Assembly (NCBI GenBank): GCA_030068075.1
Contig: CM057823.1
Location: 13,612,485 to 13,676,484, forward strand
DNA length: 64,000 bases
Origin: Paguma larvata
Taxonomy: Eukaryota; Chordata; Mammalia; Carnivora; Viverridae
Direction of reading: 5' to 3'
The position numbers were made by a program, and so were the translations under genes. How positions within the stretch are numbered: the first letter of the stretch is position 1; every line of letters begins with the position of its first letter. Shown here piece by piece: positions 44,072 through 55,269 of the stretch. The notes under the pieces were generated by a model, which worked only from the letters and a program-made list of their open reading frames with translations, was not told where the DNA came from and made no database searches.

Positions 44072-44165
44072 TAACTTACATTTGCCAAGACCCTATTTCC
44101 ATTCACAAGAACCCGAGGTTAGGACTTCAATATATATTTTGGGGGGCACAATTGAACTCATAACA

Positions 44166-45820
44166 CCCCAGAACCCCACATTCTACAGAGAGGGATCCTC
44201 CACTGTACCAAGTCTTTTTTGTCATTTGGGTGGTATCTCATAGCGAAATTTCCACAGGTAATTATGTTTATCCTGCCTTCCTCCACCCCAAGACACACCG
44301 CAGCAGTGTGGGGGGAGGATGGAGATAAACACAGGGATGAAGACAGTAGAAAAACCACTTCATTCCACCTTGGGGAGGGTGGACAGAAACAAAGTAGGGA
44401 GGTGGCAGAGAACCCCGCTCAGATACCATCAAAGTTCTGCTCTCTGGAGACAGGCTGTCATGGAGGGCATGGGCTTTGATGGAAACCAGGGCAGGAGACG
44501 TGCCCTCCGGCCCCGCTCACCACCACCTCTAATAAGCTGCTTGGCATTTCAGATCCCTGGATTCCCCTGGCTGTGAAAGAAAGGGGTTGAACTCCACTGC
44601 CTGGCTCCTTCCTAGCTTGCCAATGTTCTGATTTCAAGGCAACATCTGGGGTTTCCCGCCATCGTGGACTCTGGGTTAACCAGAGGTGAGTGACCGGGCA
44701 TGCGGCAGGCAGGCCCCGGCACAGGCCATGGGACCTAGACGCTGCCCTATGCCGCCAGCACCCAGTGCTGCCGGCTGGAAGGCCAGAGCCCGGATTGGCA
44801 AAAAGGAAGGGGCAGCCCCAGAAGGGTGTGGAATGCGCTTCTGCGGGATGGTGGCTCCTCCCCTTTCAGCCTCCAGGTAGGGAGTCACCTCGAACCTTTC
44901 AACTCCTCCTCCAGAGCAGGTCATTTTCCTGCTCATTGGCACCCCTCTCAGAGGAGGGCGAGGGAAACTGAAAAAGACGGGTTAGATTTCCTATCTATCA
45001 GCACTTGACTTAGAAGGTCTTAAGCACGGCCTTGGACTTCCTGAAACTTGACCTCTGGGCAGCCCCATCCCTGGTATCCCAGCCCGCTATTGCCCACTCC
45101 TTCTTGGGTGCTCCCCTGCACCACTGGGTGCTGGGATCCTTCCCATATGTTTGCACTCATCCCCACGATCAAGCTGTTCCCAGCATCCGGGGTGTGAAGA
45201 AGGTACCTCCCTGCCTCCGGTAGGGGCTCGCAGCACAATGAGAGTACTGGGCCTCTCTTCTGCTCTGGCCTTCAGAGAGGACATCAGAAGGACAGGGGAC
45301 CAGAGGGGCAGGGGACACATCCGATGTTGTGTTTTACACATTAGAGTTAGAACTCAGGCTACTTAAAGCTTTAAGGCCGCCAGCCCAGGAAATGGAATGG
45401 TTTGTTCTGAGAGTTCCTACAGCTAACAGAAGTATGTTGTCCCCCAGACCCTGGCTTATGTGAGCTGGGGCCTCCTGGGTTCCTGGATGAATGTGTATCC
45501 ATCCACGTCTCTGCCCTCCCTGCTCTAGGCAACGTTTTTCTCTGGCAAATACACTTGGTCTCCCCATCCTTCTGGCCTCTAGCAGCCCCCTTGCTTGGAT
45601 CAGAATCATCCTAATTGTGTGCTTCCTCCACTGTCAAAGTTAACATCCAGCGCTTATGACCGCGATTGCTTCATTTAGATTCTCGAATGTTTTTCACATT
45701 GCAACGCAAGCCACTGCTCAAGATTGATCTCTTCTCTCCACGGTTGCCATTTCCCAAGTCTTGTTTTTACACTGATTTCACCCCAGCAGCTTTATTTCAA
45801 GTGAATCCAAGCGGATTTCC
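44166..45820. other. 1.65 kb GC-richer unique sequence
   Basis: Many short overlapping frames on both strands result from higher GC. None has a domain or codon pattern I recognise. No repeat is identified. Confidence 0.45.
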
Positions 45821-45865
45821 TCTTATTTTATTTTATTTATTTATTTTTTATTTTTTATTTTTTCC
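45821..45865. repeat. T/A low-complexity (TTTTA) tract
   Basis: A TTTTATTTA-type tract of about 45 bases. It could be the remains of a SINE tail, but no SINE body follows. Confidence 0.85.
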
Positions 45866-46146
45866 TTAGTTCTTTCCAAGGGAAAACTGGTCTTCAAGAA
45901 CATTAAGAGACCTTTTGACCGTTTCAAGCATAGAGAGTACACTTTCTCCTTATTTTTGCCTCAGCGGCCTCCGACCCTGTGTGTGCTCTTGTGTGCTTGG
46001 GTACATGCTTTGATCCTCCTCTATCCGAAGTTTATAGGTAGAGGAGTGACAGGGTCACGGGATGCCTGGGATCCTGCCTGGTTGGCCTGTAAATCACTCA
46101 TTCCATGGCACTTCACGGAACTACCAATCACTTAGCCCCTATCGAT

Positions 46147-46645
46147 CTAGTTAGTTATTTCTGCAAGCAAACCACTCCAAAACCTATTGGATTAAAACAA
46201 CCATTTCTTTACCTCACATGTATATAATCTGGACAGGGCTAACAGGGGAACACTCATGTCTACTTCGCACAGTAGCAGTTGCGGGGACTCAAGTGGGGAT
46301 TGAAGAATCACTTCCCCGATGCCATATTCCCATGCCTCACGGCAGGATGGGAGGTCCAGGGCCGAGAGCTAGGGGCCTCAGGTCCTCTCCACATAGACTT
46401 CTCCCTAGGCTACTTGGCTTACTGTCATCATGGTGGGCAGGTTCCAAAGGTGAGCCTCCCAAGCCAACATGGCACTCTTATGACCTAGCCTCAGGAGTCA
46501 CACAGTGTCACTTCTACCATACTCTTTTAGTATAGTCATGAAGGCCCACTTAGGTCCAAGGAGAAGACATAGACCCTACCACTGGGTGGGAAGAATGTCA
46601 ATGTCACATTGTAAGAGCATGGGGGATGAAAGATTGCCTTTTATG
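46147..46645 (-). mobile_element. Old MaLR-like LTR (antisense), probable
   Basis: AGTTATTTCTGCAAGCAAAC, CACTCCAAAACCTATTGGAT, CATCATGGTGGGCAGGTTCC, TATGACCTAGCCTCAGGAGT and ACCACTGGGTGGGAAGAATG follow a reversed MLT1-like family. It is divergent. Frames at 46218-46535 are accidental. Confidence 0.5.
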
Positions 46646-46959
46646 CTGTAATAGAAAAAAAATCTGGCTTTCTCCAACACGTTCAAGTAGTATTCACACT
46701 CCTGGGAGAGGTACCGTGTCATCCTGTGATTCTACAAACACCCAATACTACATGCCCACAGATGTGTAACAAGAATGGCCCCACTCTAAATGGGGAGCAC
46801 CTCATCTGACCCAGAGTTGGCATGCAGTAAAGGGTAGTTACAACTTTCATCATTGGTTAATAATAATAATAATAATGCTAACTGGCTAGGAAATGACAAA
46901 TGAGGGGACGATAAAATAATTCTCCCTCATAGGTCCTAGTAACTTAGAATCCAGCTAAC
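46646..46959. other. Unique sequence with an ATA tract
   Basis: Nothing is recognised apart from about six TAA/ATA units at 46859-46876. Confidence 0.5.
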
Positions 46960-46974
46960 CCAGACATTATTTTT

Positions 46975-47200
46975 GTGTTTTTTTAATAATGTTTTTAAAT
47001 GTTTATTTTATTTTTCAGAGAGAGAGAGAGAGAGAGACCAAGCAGGGGAGGGGCAGAGAGAGACACACACACAGAATCCAAAGCAGGCCCCAGGCTCTGA
47101 GCTGTCAGCACAGAGCCTGACGCGGGGCTCGAACTCGCAAACGGCGAGATCGTGACCTGAGTCGAAGTCAGATGCTTAACTGACTGAGTCACCCAGAGCC
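46975..47200 (-). mobile_element. CAN-type SINE
   Basis: Antisense SINE with a GA run, AAAGCAGGCCCCAGGCTCTG and head GTCACCCAGAGCCC. Target CCAGACATT.TTTT occurs at 46960 and 47201. Confidence 0.96.
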
Positions 47201-47477
47201 CCAGACATTTTTTTTTTTTAAGAGCGAGCTATTTAAAACCATCTGGCTTTTCTACCTTCCGAGAGGCATTGCTGAACTGGAAAAACCCTGGGAAACCCTT
47301 ATAAGCTTTACACTTGCCAGGTGTGATTAACATTGGGCTCTCAGATGTCTGCTATTAGCAGCTGTACCATGCTAACTGATACACAGCCTAACACCGCTTT
47401 CCCAAGCTTCTCTTTCTCTGAGGACTTTCTCCACAGAAAATCAACTCCAGTAGCGACTCCCAGCTTCGAAGTGTTTT

Positions 47478-47642
47478 CTAGCACTGTGCTCCTCAAAATG
47501 GGGTTCACAGACCAGCAGCATTTGCCTCACCTTGGCAGAAACGCAGCTATACGGGCCTCACTCCGGATGTACCGAATCAGAATCTGTGTTTTCACAAAGC
47601 TCTCCTGGTGATTCTCTTGGGCACGCTGGAGTTTGAGAAGCA
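47478..47642 (-). mobile_element. MER5A-type hAT element
   Basis: TAGCACTGTGCTCCTCAAAA, CACAGACCAGCAGCATTTGC, GTACCGAATCAGAATCTGTG and GAGTTTGAGAAGCACC match antisense MER5A nearly end to end. Confidence 0.85.
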
Positions 47643-48756
47643 CCGTCCTGAGAGACTCGCTCTGGGTCAGCGTAACCCTGCCTTTCCTTCCCACTGCCTG
47701 GTCAACCAACTAACCTCCCCCACTTCCGGTCCATTCCTACGGCAGCCATTCCCTTGAAAGAGCCCCATCGGTCATCTGGCCCTCATCTTAACACAACCCC
47801 TGTTCATGCCACAGTGTCTTCTGCCTCAGCTGAACAGGGTGCAGGTGTCTCTGTTTTATGGCCGTGGAAGGTGCCAGATTCACTGGCTGTCACAAAGGTT
47901 ATCCATCTGTGCTGCATTTCCTCACTAGTTAATTGGCTTAAATTTGAAAAAGAAAACCCCGCTGTCCTCTAGAATGAATCTGCTGAAATCTGATTTCATA
48001 ACCTCAGAGATTTGAGACATTGCCATGATCGGGGTTCTTTTGATGGACGGATTGGGTTATTTCATTATACCAACAATCCTACCAATTTTCTTTAAAAACT
48101 GTTTTCTTACTAAGCTTGCATCTGAGGCAAGATCTGAAACATTCTTGGTTTTAATCAACTCTTTTTGTCTGGGGTTGGGAGTTTTGTTTGCTTTACCAAG
48201 GGGACCACGCTCTCTCTGGAATACTTATTCCTTGTACAGAACAAAAGCCCATATATTGGAAATGCAAGACAAGACAAATAACAGGCCTCCCGTTGGACCA
48301 CATGGCAACTGTAATATTCGGCCGGTGGCCCCGGGAAATACCGGATGCCACAACTGCCTCATGCTCCTTACGATTGGTCGTTATCTTGGTAACAAAGTTT
48401 ATTCCTCAGCCTCCAGAAACTCAGAAATTTGGTTTTGTTGGCACAGAGATGGTGGCTGCTCCTCCCACTGCAGAGACCGATCATGAGAGGAATCAAAGTG
48501 GAAAGCCAATTTCTTAGCTTACCCTGAGACATTACTCTGTCTGGAAATGGAAAAGCCCCGGTCCACATATAATCAGTGCCTTATTTTCGTACGGCCCAAC
48601 TACATGGAAAGCGAAACCATTCCCTAAGTCAAATGTAGAAATTTTACGATAAGAAATCACCGACACGGGAATTCGAATACTTAAAGGACATATGACCAAG
48701 ACACACTTTCCCAGAGAGGAGTCTCCGTGGATGCAACATCATAATCCAAGGGTTGC
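47643..48756. other. Unique sequence; open frames not recognised
   Basis: Two overlapping plus-strand frames at 48025-48517 (153 and 109 codons) have no known domain. No splice or promoter context supports them, so they are not called as genes. Confidence 0.45.
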
Positions 48757-49205
48757 TGTTATGGGTTTAACCGAGTCCCCCACCCCCAGCAAAGAGATGT
48801 GTTGAGCTCCTAATCCCCATTCCTTGTAAATGTGACCTGATTGGGACTTAGGGTCTTTGCAGGTCTAATTAAGTTAATATCGAGGTCATAGGGTAACTGT
48901 CCATTCTGACTAGTGTCCTTCTAAGAAGAGACACAGAGACACACAGTCATCACAGCCATGTGACGACAGGGGCGGAGACTGAAGGGACGCATCTAGCAGC
49001 TGGGGAACACCAAGGATTGCTAGAAAACACCAGGAACTAGAAGAGCCAAGGAAGCCTTCTCCCCTACATATTTTGGAGGGAGCGTGGCCCTGCAGACATC
49101 TTGATTTCAGACTTCTTGCCGCGATAACTGTGAGAGAAACAGATTTCTAGTGTTTAAAACCATCCAGTTCATGGTACTTTGTTACAATAGCCCTAGGAAA
49201 CTAAA
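48757..49205 (+). mobile_element. MLT1-type MaLR LTR (forward)
   Basis: TTGCTGTTATGGGTTTAACC, TGTAAATGTGACCTGATTGG, CTAATTAAGTTAATATCGAG, GTGTCCTTCTAAGAAGAGAC, CTTGATTTCAGACTTCTTG and TACTTTGTTACAATAGCCCT give a complete sense MLT1 LTR of about 450 bp, the clearest in the window. Confidence 0.92.
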
Positions 49206-50980
49206 AAGGTGGTTTTTCTGGCATAGAATCTGAATGAAGGGAATCAGGACAATCCCATGTAAATGGTATCACGCTACGAGAGCCGGCTCACCTTTCTTAT
49301 TACAGGGCCTTTCAAATGGGACTGGAATATTCGAAGTCCATTAGCTGAGGCCCACTCCTCCATGGACAGTATTATGGGATTCAATAGCACTTGCAGGGTC
49401 AAATTTTATGTTTAATAGAAATCTCACACGCTGAGGCATATGTCTCCATTTCCAAACAGCAAACAGACAGACTAGGGTGTAGCACAGTCCTCCAGAAGAC
49501 GCAAAGACACCCGGGAATAACTAATTAGCGGTATTCCCTGCCATCACCTTTCTTTTTATTTTCCTGGAAATACAATCCATATTCTGACAATGCTGTGTAG
49601 CTGGCAAACGTCCTAGAAAAATCTTTCTGGGCTTCACTTCCACAGCTCTTATTCGCTGCCTTCTGAGGCTTCCTTGAGGGGTCAACAGACCGTTAACCAG
49701 AGGAGTCAACTCCTCAGACTCAACAAGTCGCGCCAATTTTGTTCTAATGATTTCAGCGTTGGTTTGAATTGTGAGTTTGAATGGAAGGTAAGACAACGGG
49801 CACCTTTGGGTATCCAGTTTCCCCCAGGTACCCATAAACCCTAGCAGCGCCTCCCTCCCGTCCCCTGGAGTCACGCATGCCCATTGCCACCACCTCTGGC
49901 CAGCTAGCTCTCTTCTCCCGTCTGGGCAAGCGGAGGATGGAGGCAGCAACTAAAAGCCCTGCAGGCCTTCCTCTGAAAAGGGGTGGGTAAGAGCGCTTCC
50001 TTGTGAGGGCACAATCAAAAGTGAAAGAATCCCAGACTGATTGGCCACCAGGTATAGGACCCAGGGATTGCCCTCGGCCATCACCACACAGGCAGTTAAA
50101 GCCAGATGACGGCAAGTCTGTCTTCAGAACAGAGAGCCTCTCCCCATCCTGCACTCCCATCCAGGACCCCCACAACAGCTGCCTTCAAACCTCCCAGGGA
50201 GAAAACTGTTACTCAGAACACCTAAGCGCCCTATCTATAAAATTTCTATTTGGTGCCTCGCCTGTACCCAGCGCTACCACCTACCCCCATAAACACACAC
50301 CTCTCTCCCATCGTATGACCAGTAGAGAGCACAGCAGAAACAGAGCTTGCCCTGGAAACAAAGTCTTACCTCTGCCTTTAGTGCCACAGGGAGAACGTCT
50401 CCAGCGAGTCGGCATAGCCTGGCTTTCTCCCCGCCTGGGGATCAGAAACACTGAGCTGGCACTCACAGCCTCCTGACACTCGGAGACAATTTCGGGTTTC
50501 CTTTGAAAAGCTTTGAAAACAAAAGTATTTTGTTTTATCAGCCAGAAAGCTGAAACAGCCAGATGTCTGGTTCAATCCAGGAGAGCGGGCAGTCTTAATG
50601 GCACGTGATGACCCCCGAAACGTCTGTTTCTGGATCTCATTCATCTTTGCTCTGGATCCTGGCCCTTTCTGGCCAAAAAGGGTTTTTCTTTAGATATGTT
50701 CATACCTTTCATCTGGACACACAGTCATAGGTTGAAGATCTGGCAGCCCCTGAGGATGGGTAATTTTCCCCCTCCCTGCTCTGATCACAAGTTAACCTTA
50801 TACCTAAGATCCCAGCAACTTCATTTCCCGAAGTGGATGGGGAAATTGAGCACTGGCCTTCCCAAGTACTGACACCACGTACCGCTTTGCGGCCTCGGGT
50901 GTGAGGACGGAATAGCAGAAACAACAAAAGGGCTATTTTAAAAGCTGCGCGTGTTATGGAAATACTGTTGCTTTTCTTAG
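49206..50980. other. 1.8 kb unique sequence
   Basis: No repeat is recognised. A minus-strand frame at 49521-49949 (142 codons) and a plus-strand frame at 50003-50476 (157 codons) are the longest. The first is raised as a finding and neither is called as a gene. Confidence 0.45.
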
Positions 50981-50981
50981 G

Positions 50982-51070
50982 GGTGTAGTGATTTCTTAAT
51001 GGTGTAGTGATTTGTAAAAATGTCCTTATTCTCGATGGTGTAGTGATTTGTAAAATGTCTTTATTCTTAG
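50982..51070 (+). repeat. Imperfect 19-36 bp direct repeats in L1
   Basis: GGTGTAGTGATTT starts three units, at 50982, 51001 and 51037. The last two share 34-36 bases, including TTGTAAAA.TGTC.TTATTCT. This is a local duplication within the L1 3' UTR. Confidence 0.85.
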
Positions 51071-51125
51071 GGGGTTGGGAGCTGTAGTGTTTAGGGATAA
51101 AGTGTCACAATTGTACAACTTACTT

Positions 51126-51328
51126 TTTAAAAATTTTTAATGTTTCTTTTTGAGAGAGAGAGCGCACGCACAAGTGTGGGGGAGGGGCAGAGAGCTAGAG
51201 AGACACAGAATCCGAAGCAGGCTCCAGGCTCTGAGCCGTCAGCACAGAGCCTGACACAGGGCTTGAACTCACCAATGGTGAGATCATGGCCTGAACTGAA
51301 GTTGGATGCTTAACCGACTGAGCCACCC
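51126..51328 (-). mobile_element. CAN-type SINE lacking the head end
   Basis: Antisense SINE from an A/T-rich tail to GACTGAGCCACC. The last head bases (CAGGCGCCCC) are missing, so it is 5'-truncated. Target TGTACAACTTACTT at 51112-51125 and 51329-51342 is perfect. Confidence 0.96.
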
Positions 51329-51342
51329 TGTACAACTTACTT

Positions 51343-51389
51343 ACACACACAGACACACACACAGACACACACACACACACACACACAGC
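51343..51389. repeat. (AC)n microsatellite
   Basis: ACAC units with two AGAC interruptions. It lies where L1 3' UTRs often carry a CA tract. Confidence 0.95.
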
Positions 51390-51520
51390 TACATATGGTA
51401 GATAAGCAAACAAGGCCAGTGCTGGCAATCGTTCAGTCTAGTAAAGGGTATGTGAGCATCCTTGTACTACTCTACCGATTTTGTGAATGTCTACAAATTT
51501 TTTTACTATTAAAGGAAAAA

Positions 51521-51861
51521 GAAGCTGCATTGCTTTCTGCATTCTAGGGAAGAAGGCTGATAGAGAGATGCTCCCTTTTTCCCAGCAAGGCTCGTTCTTG
51601 GAAAAGCCAGTGGCGTCATCCAGATGAAATTGCTCTAGACAGAGATGTTAAAGGCAAATCCACCTTCATCTTGGACGGGGGAGTCTCTGGAGGCCTCGTT
51701 TACGGCATTACGGCATTTTCTCTCTCTGCCTGGGGCCAGGAGACAGGAGGTGCAAGAGACGGAGAGTCTCTGAGCCAGCACATGAGCTGCCCCGGCCCTT
51801 CCAGGGGCAGGCAAGAGTGAACGCAGGAGGTGGTCAGTAGGGAGGGTGGGTACCCAGAGCT
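51521..51861. other. Unique sequence, nothing recognised
   Basis: No repeat or exon is supported here. Confidence 0.45.
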
Positions 51862-52240
51862 GGGGGCGCCATAACAAAACACCACAGACTGGGTGGCGTA
51901 AACAACAGAAACTTGTTTTTCATAGGCCGAAGTCCAAGATCAAGGTGCTGGCTCAGCTGGTGTCTGGTGAGAGCTCTCCCGTGGGTTGCAAATGGCACGC
52001 CTTCTCGCGCCACGCGGCCTTTCCCTGTTGGTGCGCACGCTCACGGGCAGAGACAGCGAGCTCTCTTGGACCCTCTCCTTAAGAAGCCATTAATCCTATT
52101 GGATCAGAGTCCCGCCTTTATGACCTCATTTAGCTTTAATTATTTCCTGCGAAGCTCCATCTCCAGATTGGCCACCCTGGGGGTTAAGGCTTTAACTGGA
52201 CTATCTTCAAGCCCTGGAAAGTTCATTAAACACAAGAGCC
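51862..52240 (-). mobile_element. MST/MLT1-type LTR (antisense)
   Basis: GGCGCCATAACAAAACACCA, CAGACTGGGTGGCGTAAACA, AGTCCAAGATCAAGGTGCTG, TTATGACCTCATTTAGCTTT and CACCCTGGGGGTTAAGGC follow reversed MaLR order. A 224-codon frame running through it to 52587 is accidental. Confidence 0.78.
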
Positions 52241-53639
52241 TTAGGTTGACCATTTCTTGGAGAACGGGAGGGAGGGCCTGGGATCCCTCCTTCCCTGAAA
52301 AGCAGACTCGCAGCACAGACTGGAGGCGGCGAAATGGGCAGAGCCGACCAGGGAGGAGCCCTGAGCGGTGGGCTTCTGCAGCAAGCCAGCGGGTTAGCTG
52401 CATCGCCCAGCTGTCCCAGAGGGAGCCTCGGAGACATGGGAAGGGGCCGGGTGTCCTGCAGTGTCACAGGAGTGAGGCTCTGACGGCTTCGGGGGGCAGA
52501 GAAAAACTGGGAATACACGGATTCTGTCATAGCAGGGACATAGTTTTGCTTTCCCTCTCCCCCGGTCACTCCAACGAGGGGAGATGATGTTATTGGGAAG
52601 GTCTTTTTTTTTTTTTTTTTTTTGTGCCAAGCACCCGGTTGGTTTGTGAAGGCACGCTGAGGGGAGAGATGTCGGCCTCAGCACCAAGCCCTTTGGAAGA
52701 GGGCACCTAATCTGCACTGTTGGTGGAGAAAATTTTGGAGCAATTAGAGGCCGATCCAGGCTGCAGTGAATGAGACCCAGAGATTGTGGGAGGAGCCAGA
52801 GAGGAGATGGGAGACGGCAGACGGCTCAGCACTGCTTGGTGAGACACCATCCCCACAAACACCCCAAACTTTGAGTAAGTTCGAGGCTCAGGATGTGCTT
52901 GGCACAAGAGAGTCCCTAATGGAAACCAAGTGAAAGGTGGCTCTCAGTGTCCCACGGCCCAGGCTGAACAGAGGCAGAACATTTAGATAGAGCAGGGGGC
53001 CAGCCGGGCCCTCCCGACAGCCCAGGGCATGCACAGACTTACTTTCAGGTTTCATCAGAAATGGTCGGTAGGTACTTGAAGTTCCTGAGCACAGGTAACA
53101 GTATCTTTAAAAGCCATTTCCTTCCACTTTTACTAGTGGTTTCTCCACGCCGATCGCTCCAGCGTCCTGTTGTTTCATGCCAATAATTTAACTGCCTTCT
53201 TAGCAGTGGCTCAGTTCTCAGACAGTGTAATTTGAGGTTTGGCTGACTCTTAAAATACACATCACTCGCTAGATTTACGACGGGAAGAAAAGAGTGCAGA
53301 ACCAGGCAAGCCATCAAAGATAAGCTCATCCCCATTCCCAAGGCGAAAGCGAAAGGGCCAGCCGGACCTCCTCTCTCCTCTCTCCCCAGGCCCTCCCTTC
53401 CAGCCCCACGACCATGACCTTGCCCCAGCACCCCGTGTGCTGCTGGACGGCTGCTCTATGCTCTTGTGTTAAGAGCAGCTGTCCTGTGATTTGCTGGTGT
53501 CCCCCAACCAGCTGGAGCTGAATCGCTGGACAACGGCAGCTGATTAGTTTAAAGCTCATGTTTAAAGGGAGAGAAAGACAGGGCTTTCTGAGAAAATGAG
53601 CTCCAAGTGGGTACACCACTGATCCACGCCCTCGAGGGT
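52241..53639. other. 1.4 kb unique sequence with T20
   Basis: A T20 run at 52604-52623 is not attached to a SINE or L1 body that I recognise. No exon is supported. Confidence 0.45.
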
Positions 53640-53820
53640 TAACAGCTTAAAGGTACTTCGGGTTTCTAGCTACAGGGAAAGCTGCCAAGAAGAGCCCCTA
53701 ACCGAAGCCTGCGCCCCCTTCTTTTAATACATGATTTCCTCCAGCACTTCCTCTAGCTTGGGGGAGAAGGATGCAAATTTGTCTAACCTCTGAAAAAACT
53801 TGTGGTATGTGCAGAGCGAG

Positions 53821-54110
53821 CGTTTCAAGCAGAAAGAAAGCAGAGACCCGGGGCCGTTTCCGCCCACGCGCCTGGGCCCGGCCTCCAGGGAGCACCACGT
53901 GGTTTGTCGGGACCCTCCCCGAGCCTTTTCCAAGATGCCTTTTGGAGAAAAAACCCGGGCAGCATGTGTCGCCACGGCAGCTCGGGCACGCGGCGCTGAC
54001 CCCACGCAGGCAGGTGCCGGGGCCCGGGGCGCGGGCCTCTGCTGCTCCCCTCCATCTCCTCCGCCCCCTCCTGCATCTCGGAGCCAGTCCACGCTGCGAG
54101 CGAGAAGGGA
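53821..54110. promoter_or_regulatory. CpG-island-like block
   Basis: By hand count there are about 27 CpG in 290 bases, at roughly two-thirds G+C. The estimated observed/expected ratio is near 0.8, while the rest of the window is CpG-poor. No repeat overlaps it. Both strands are open for 120-186 codons because GC-rich DNA has few stops. A TATAAATA box lies on the minus strand at 54280-54287. Unmethylated islands usually mark promoters, so this is the best candidate for a transcription start or first exon. I cannot identify a gene from the encoded frames. Confidence 0.6.
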
Positions 54111-54279
54111 TACCTACAGATCCGCCACACCACGGTGCGTGGGTGGGAAGCCGAGAAATGACTGGCCCTGTTACAGCCACGAACATACTGGTGACTTTAT
54201 TATGGGCCAAACCGCCGCCCTGCCCCCAAGGTCTCTGGTGAAAAAGGAAGTCATTCATGGCAGCTTTTGCGCACTGGGC

Positions 54280-54287
54280 TATTTATA
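54280..54287 (-). promoter_or_regulatory. TATA-box-like site on the minus strand
   Basis: The minus strand reads TATAAATAG here. A start about 30 bases on would fall near 54257, and transcription would then enter the CpG-rich block. A 186-codon minus-strand frame begins at 54258, too close to leave a 5' leader. One such match is expected by chance every few kilobases, so only its position is notable. Confidence 0.25.
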
Positions 54288-54310
54288 CAGATGGAACTAG
54301 AGGCCCGGGA

Positions 54311-54710
54311 GGGCAGAACACACCATATTCTGATCTTGCCAATCATGGCTTATTTCGGGACCCCAAAATGGTCCTTTTTTATTACTTAAATATATTAAGA
54401 AAGAACTGGCTGGTTCCACGGTAAGGAATTTGACTTCAGCTCCTTTTAAGACAGACTCCCTCCCACCTTCCTTCCCCACTGCCTGATGCCGGGCCACAGC
54501 CAGGGCGGCAGCTTGGCCAGGTGCAGCCACCCTGGGGGAAAGACCGTGGGTGGGGAGGCAGCTCGGAGGCCCCGCCAGGCAGGAATGTGTCCCGGTATTG
54601 GGCTGGAGGCCGCCGGCGTCAGTATCCCAGGAGAGCGGCAGGAATGCAGATTCTACTCCGTGTAAGTGCCATTCTCTCCGGGAGCGGCATCTCAGAATCT
54701 ATGCTATTAT
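54311..54710. other. Unique sequence, nothing recognised
   Basis: No repeat or exon is supported between the CpG-rich block and the next SINE. Confidence 0.45.
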
Positions 54711-54907
54711 ATTTTTATTAAAGTTTTTTTAATTTATATACTTTTGAGGAGAGTGGGGAGGGCAGAGAGAGAAAGAATCCAATGCAGGCTCCAAGCCCAG
54801 TACAAAGCCAACGCAGGTGGGGCTCCATCCCACAACCTTGGGATCATGACCTGAGCCCTGAAATCAAGAGTCAGAGGCCTAACTGACTGAGCCACCCAGG
54901 CACCCCT
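54711..54907 (-). mobile_element. CAN-type SINE, diverged
   Basis: Antisense copy with a short GA zone, ATGCAGGCTCCAAGCCCAGT, GGGATCATGACCTGAGCCCT and head CCACCCAGGCACCCC. The target site is degenerate, so it is older. Confidence 0.92.
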
Positions 54908-55269
54908 CAAGAACCTGTATTATAAACAACCTCCGCAGTATTTCTTATGCAGATTTGAGTTTGAAAACTACATCTCTTGCACCACATTGGGAATTCACTA
55001 AACGTAGGTTAAATGAATAAACACCAACTAATTCCTGCTAAGGTATTAACCTATCCCTCCCACTATGGGGTGGCATAAACATACACACACACACACACAC
55101 ACACTTGAAGATTCCAAACCTAAAGTTAAGATGGCAGAAACTTGGGTGTGTGGGAGACCTGTCAGGGTGGTGACCCTACTCATATGCCTTCATATTGCCA
55201 CGTGTGCCGTCTACACATAGGCCCGTGGTCTCATGGAGAGAGACACCAGTGGTGTTGAGTGCTAACCAT
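54908..55269. other. Unique sequence with an (AC)n tract
   Basis: A dinucleotide AC run at about 55084-55104. Nothing else is identified. Confidence 0.6.

Larger units (their letters stand above)
43363..44165 (-). mobile_element. MLT1-type LTR holding two SINEs
   Basis: Left arm: TCTTCTGGGGCTGCTGTAAC, GGCCACATGCTCCCTCTGAG, TGTTCTCATAAGGACGCCAG. Right arm: TTTGCCAAGACCCTATTTCC, GAGGTTAGGACTTCAATATA, TTGAACTCATAACA. Arms total about 480 bp, a normal antisense MLT1 LTR. Both nested SINEs are antisense. CTTAACTTACAT is repeated at 43709 and 44072. Confidence 0.88.
50981..51520 (+). mobile_element. L1 3'-UTR, interrupted by a SINE
   Basis: AATGTCCTTATTCTCGATGG, TTTAGGGATAAAGTGTCACA, then after the SINE a CA microsatellite and GTAAAGGGTATGTGAGCATC and CTACAAATTTTTTTACTATT match an old L1 3' end in order. 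An internal segment of about 35 bp is duplicated. Confidence 0.72.

Noticed and set aside
44676..45609. Many overlapping frames on both strands
   Set aside because: Higher GC lowers stop frequency; no frame stands out.
48025..48517. Overlapping 153- and 109-codon plus-strand frames
   Set aside because: No domain, no repeat origin and no supporting signals. Two competing frames suggest chance.
32456..51428. A recurring short protein (starting like MAQSVKRPTSAQVMIS) encoded at 32456, 36551, 36986, 37531, 42795, 46995 and 51195
   Set aside because: Each copy is the same frame of a CAN SINE. It recurs because the SINE recurs and is not a gene family.
51913..52587. Longest open frame in the window (224 codons, plus strand)
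   Set aside because: It starts inside an antisense MaLR LTR and runs into unrelated unique DNA. No domain is recognised.
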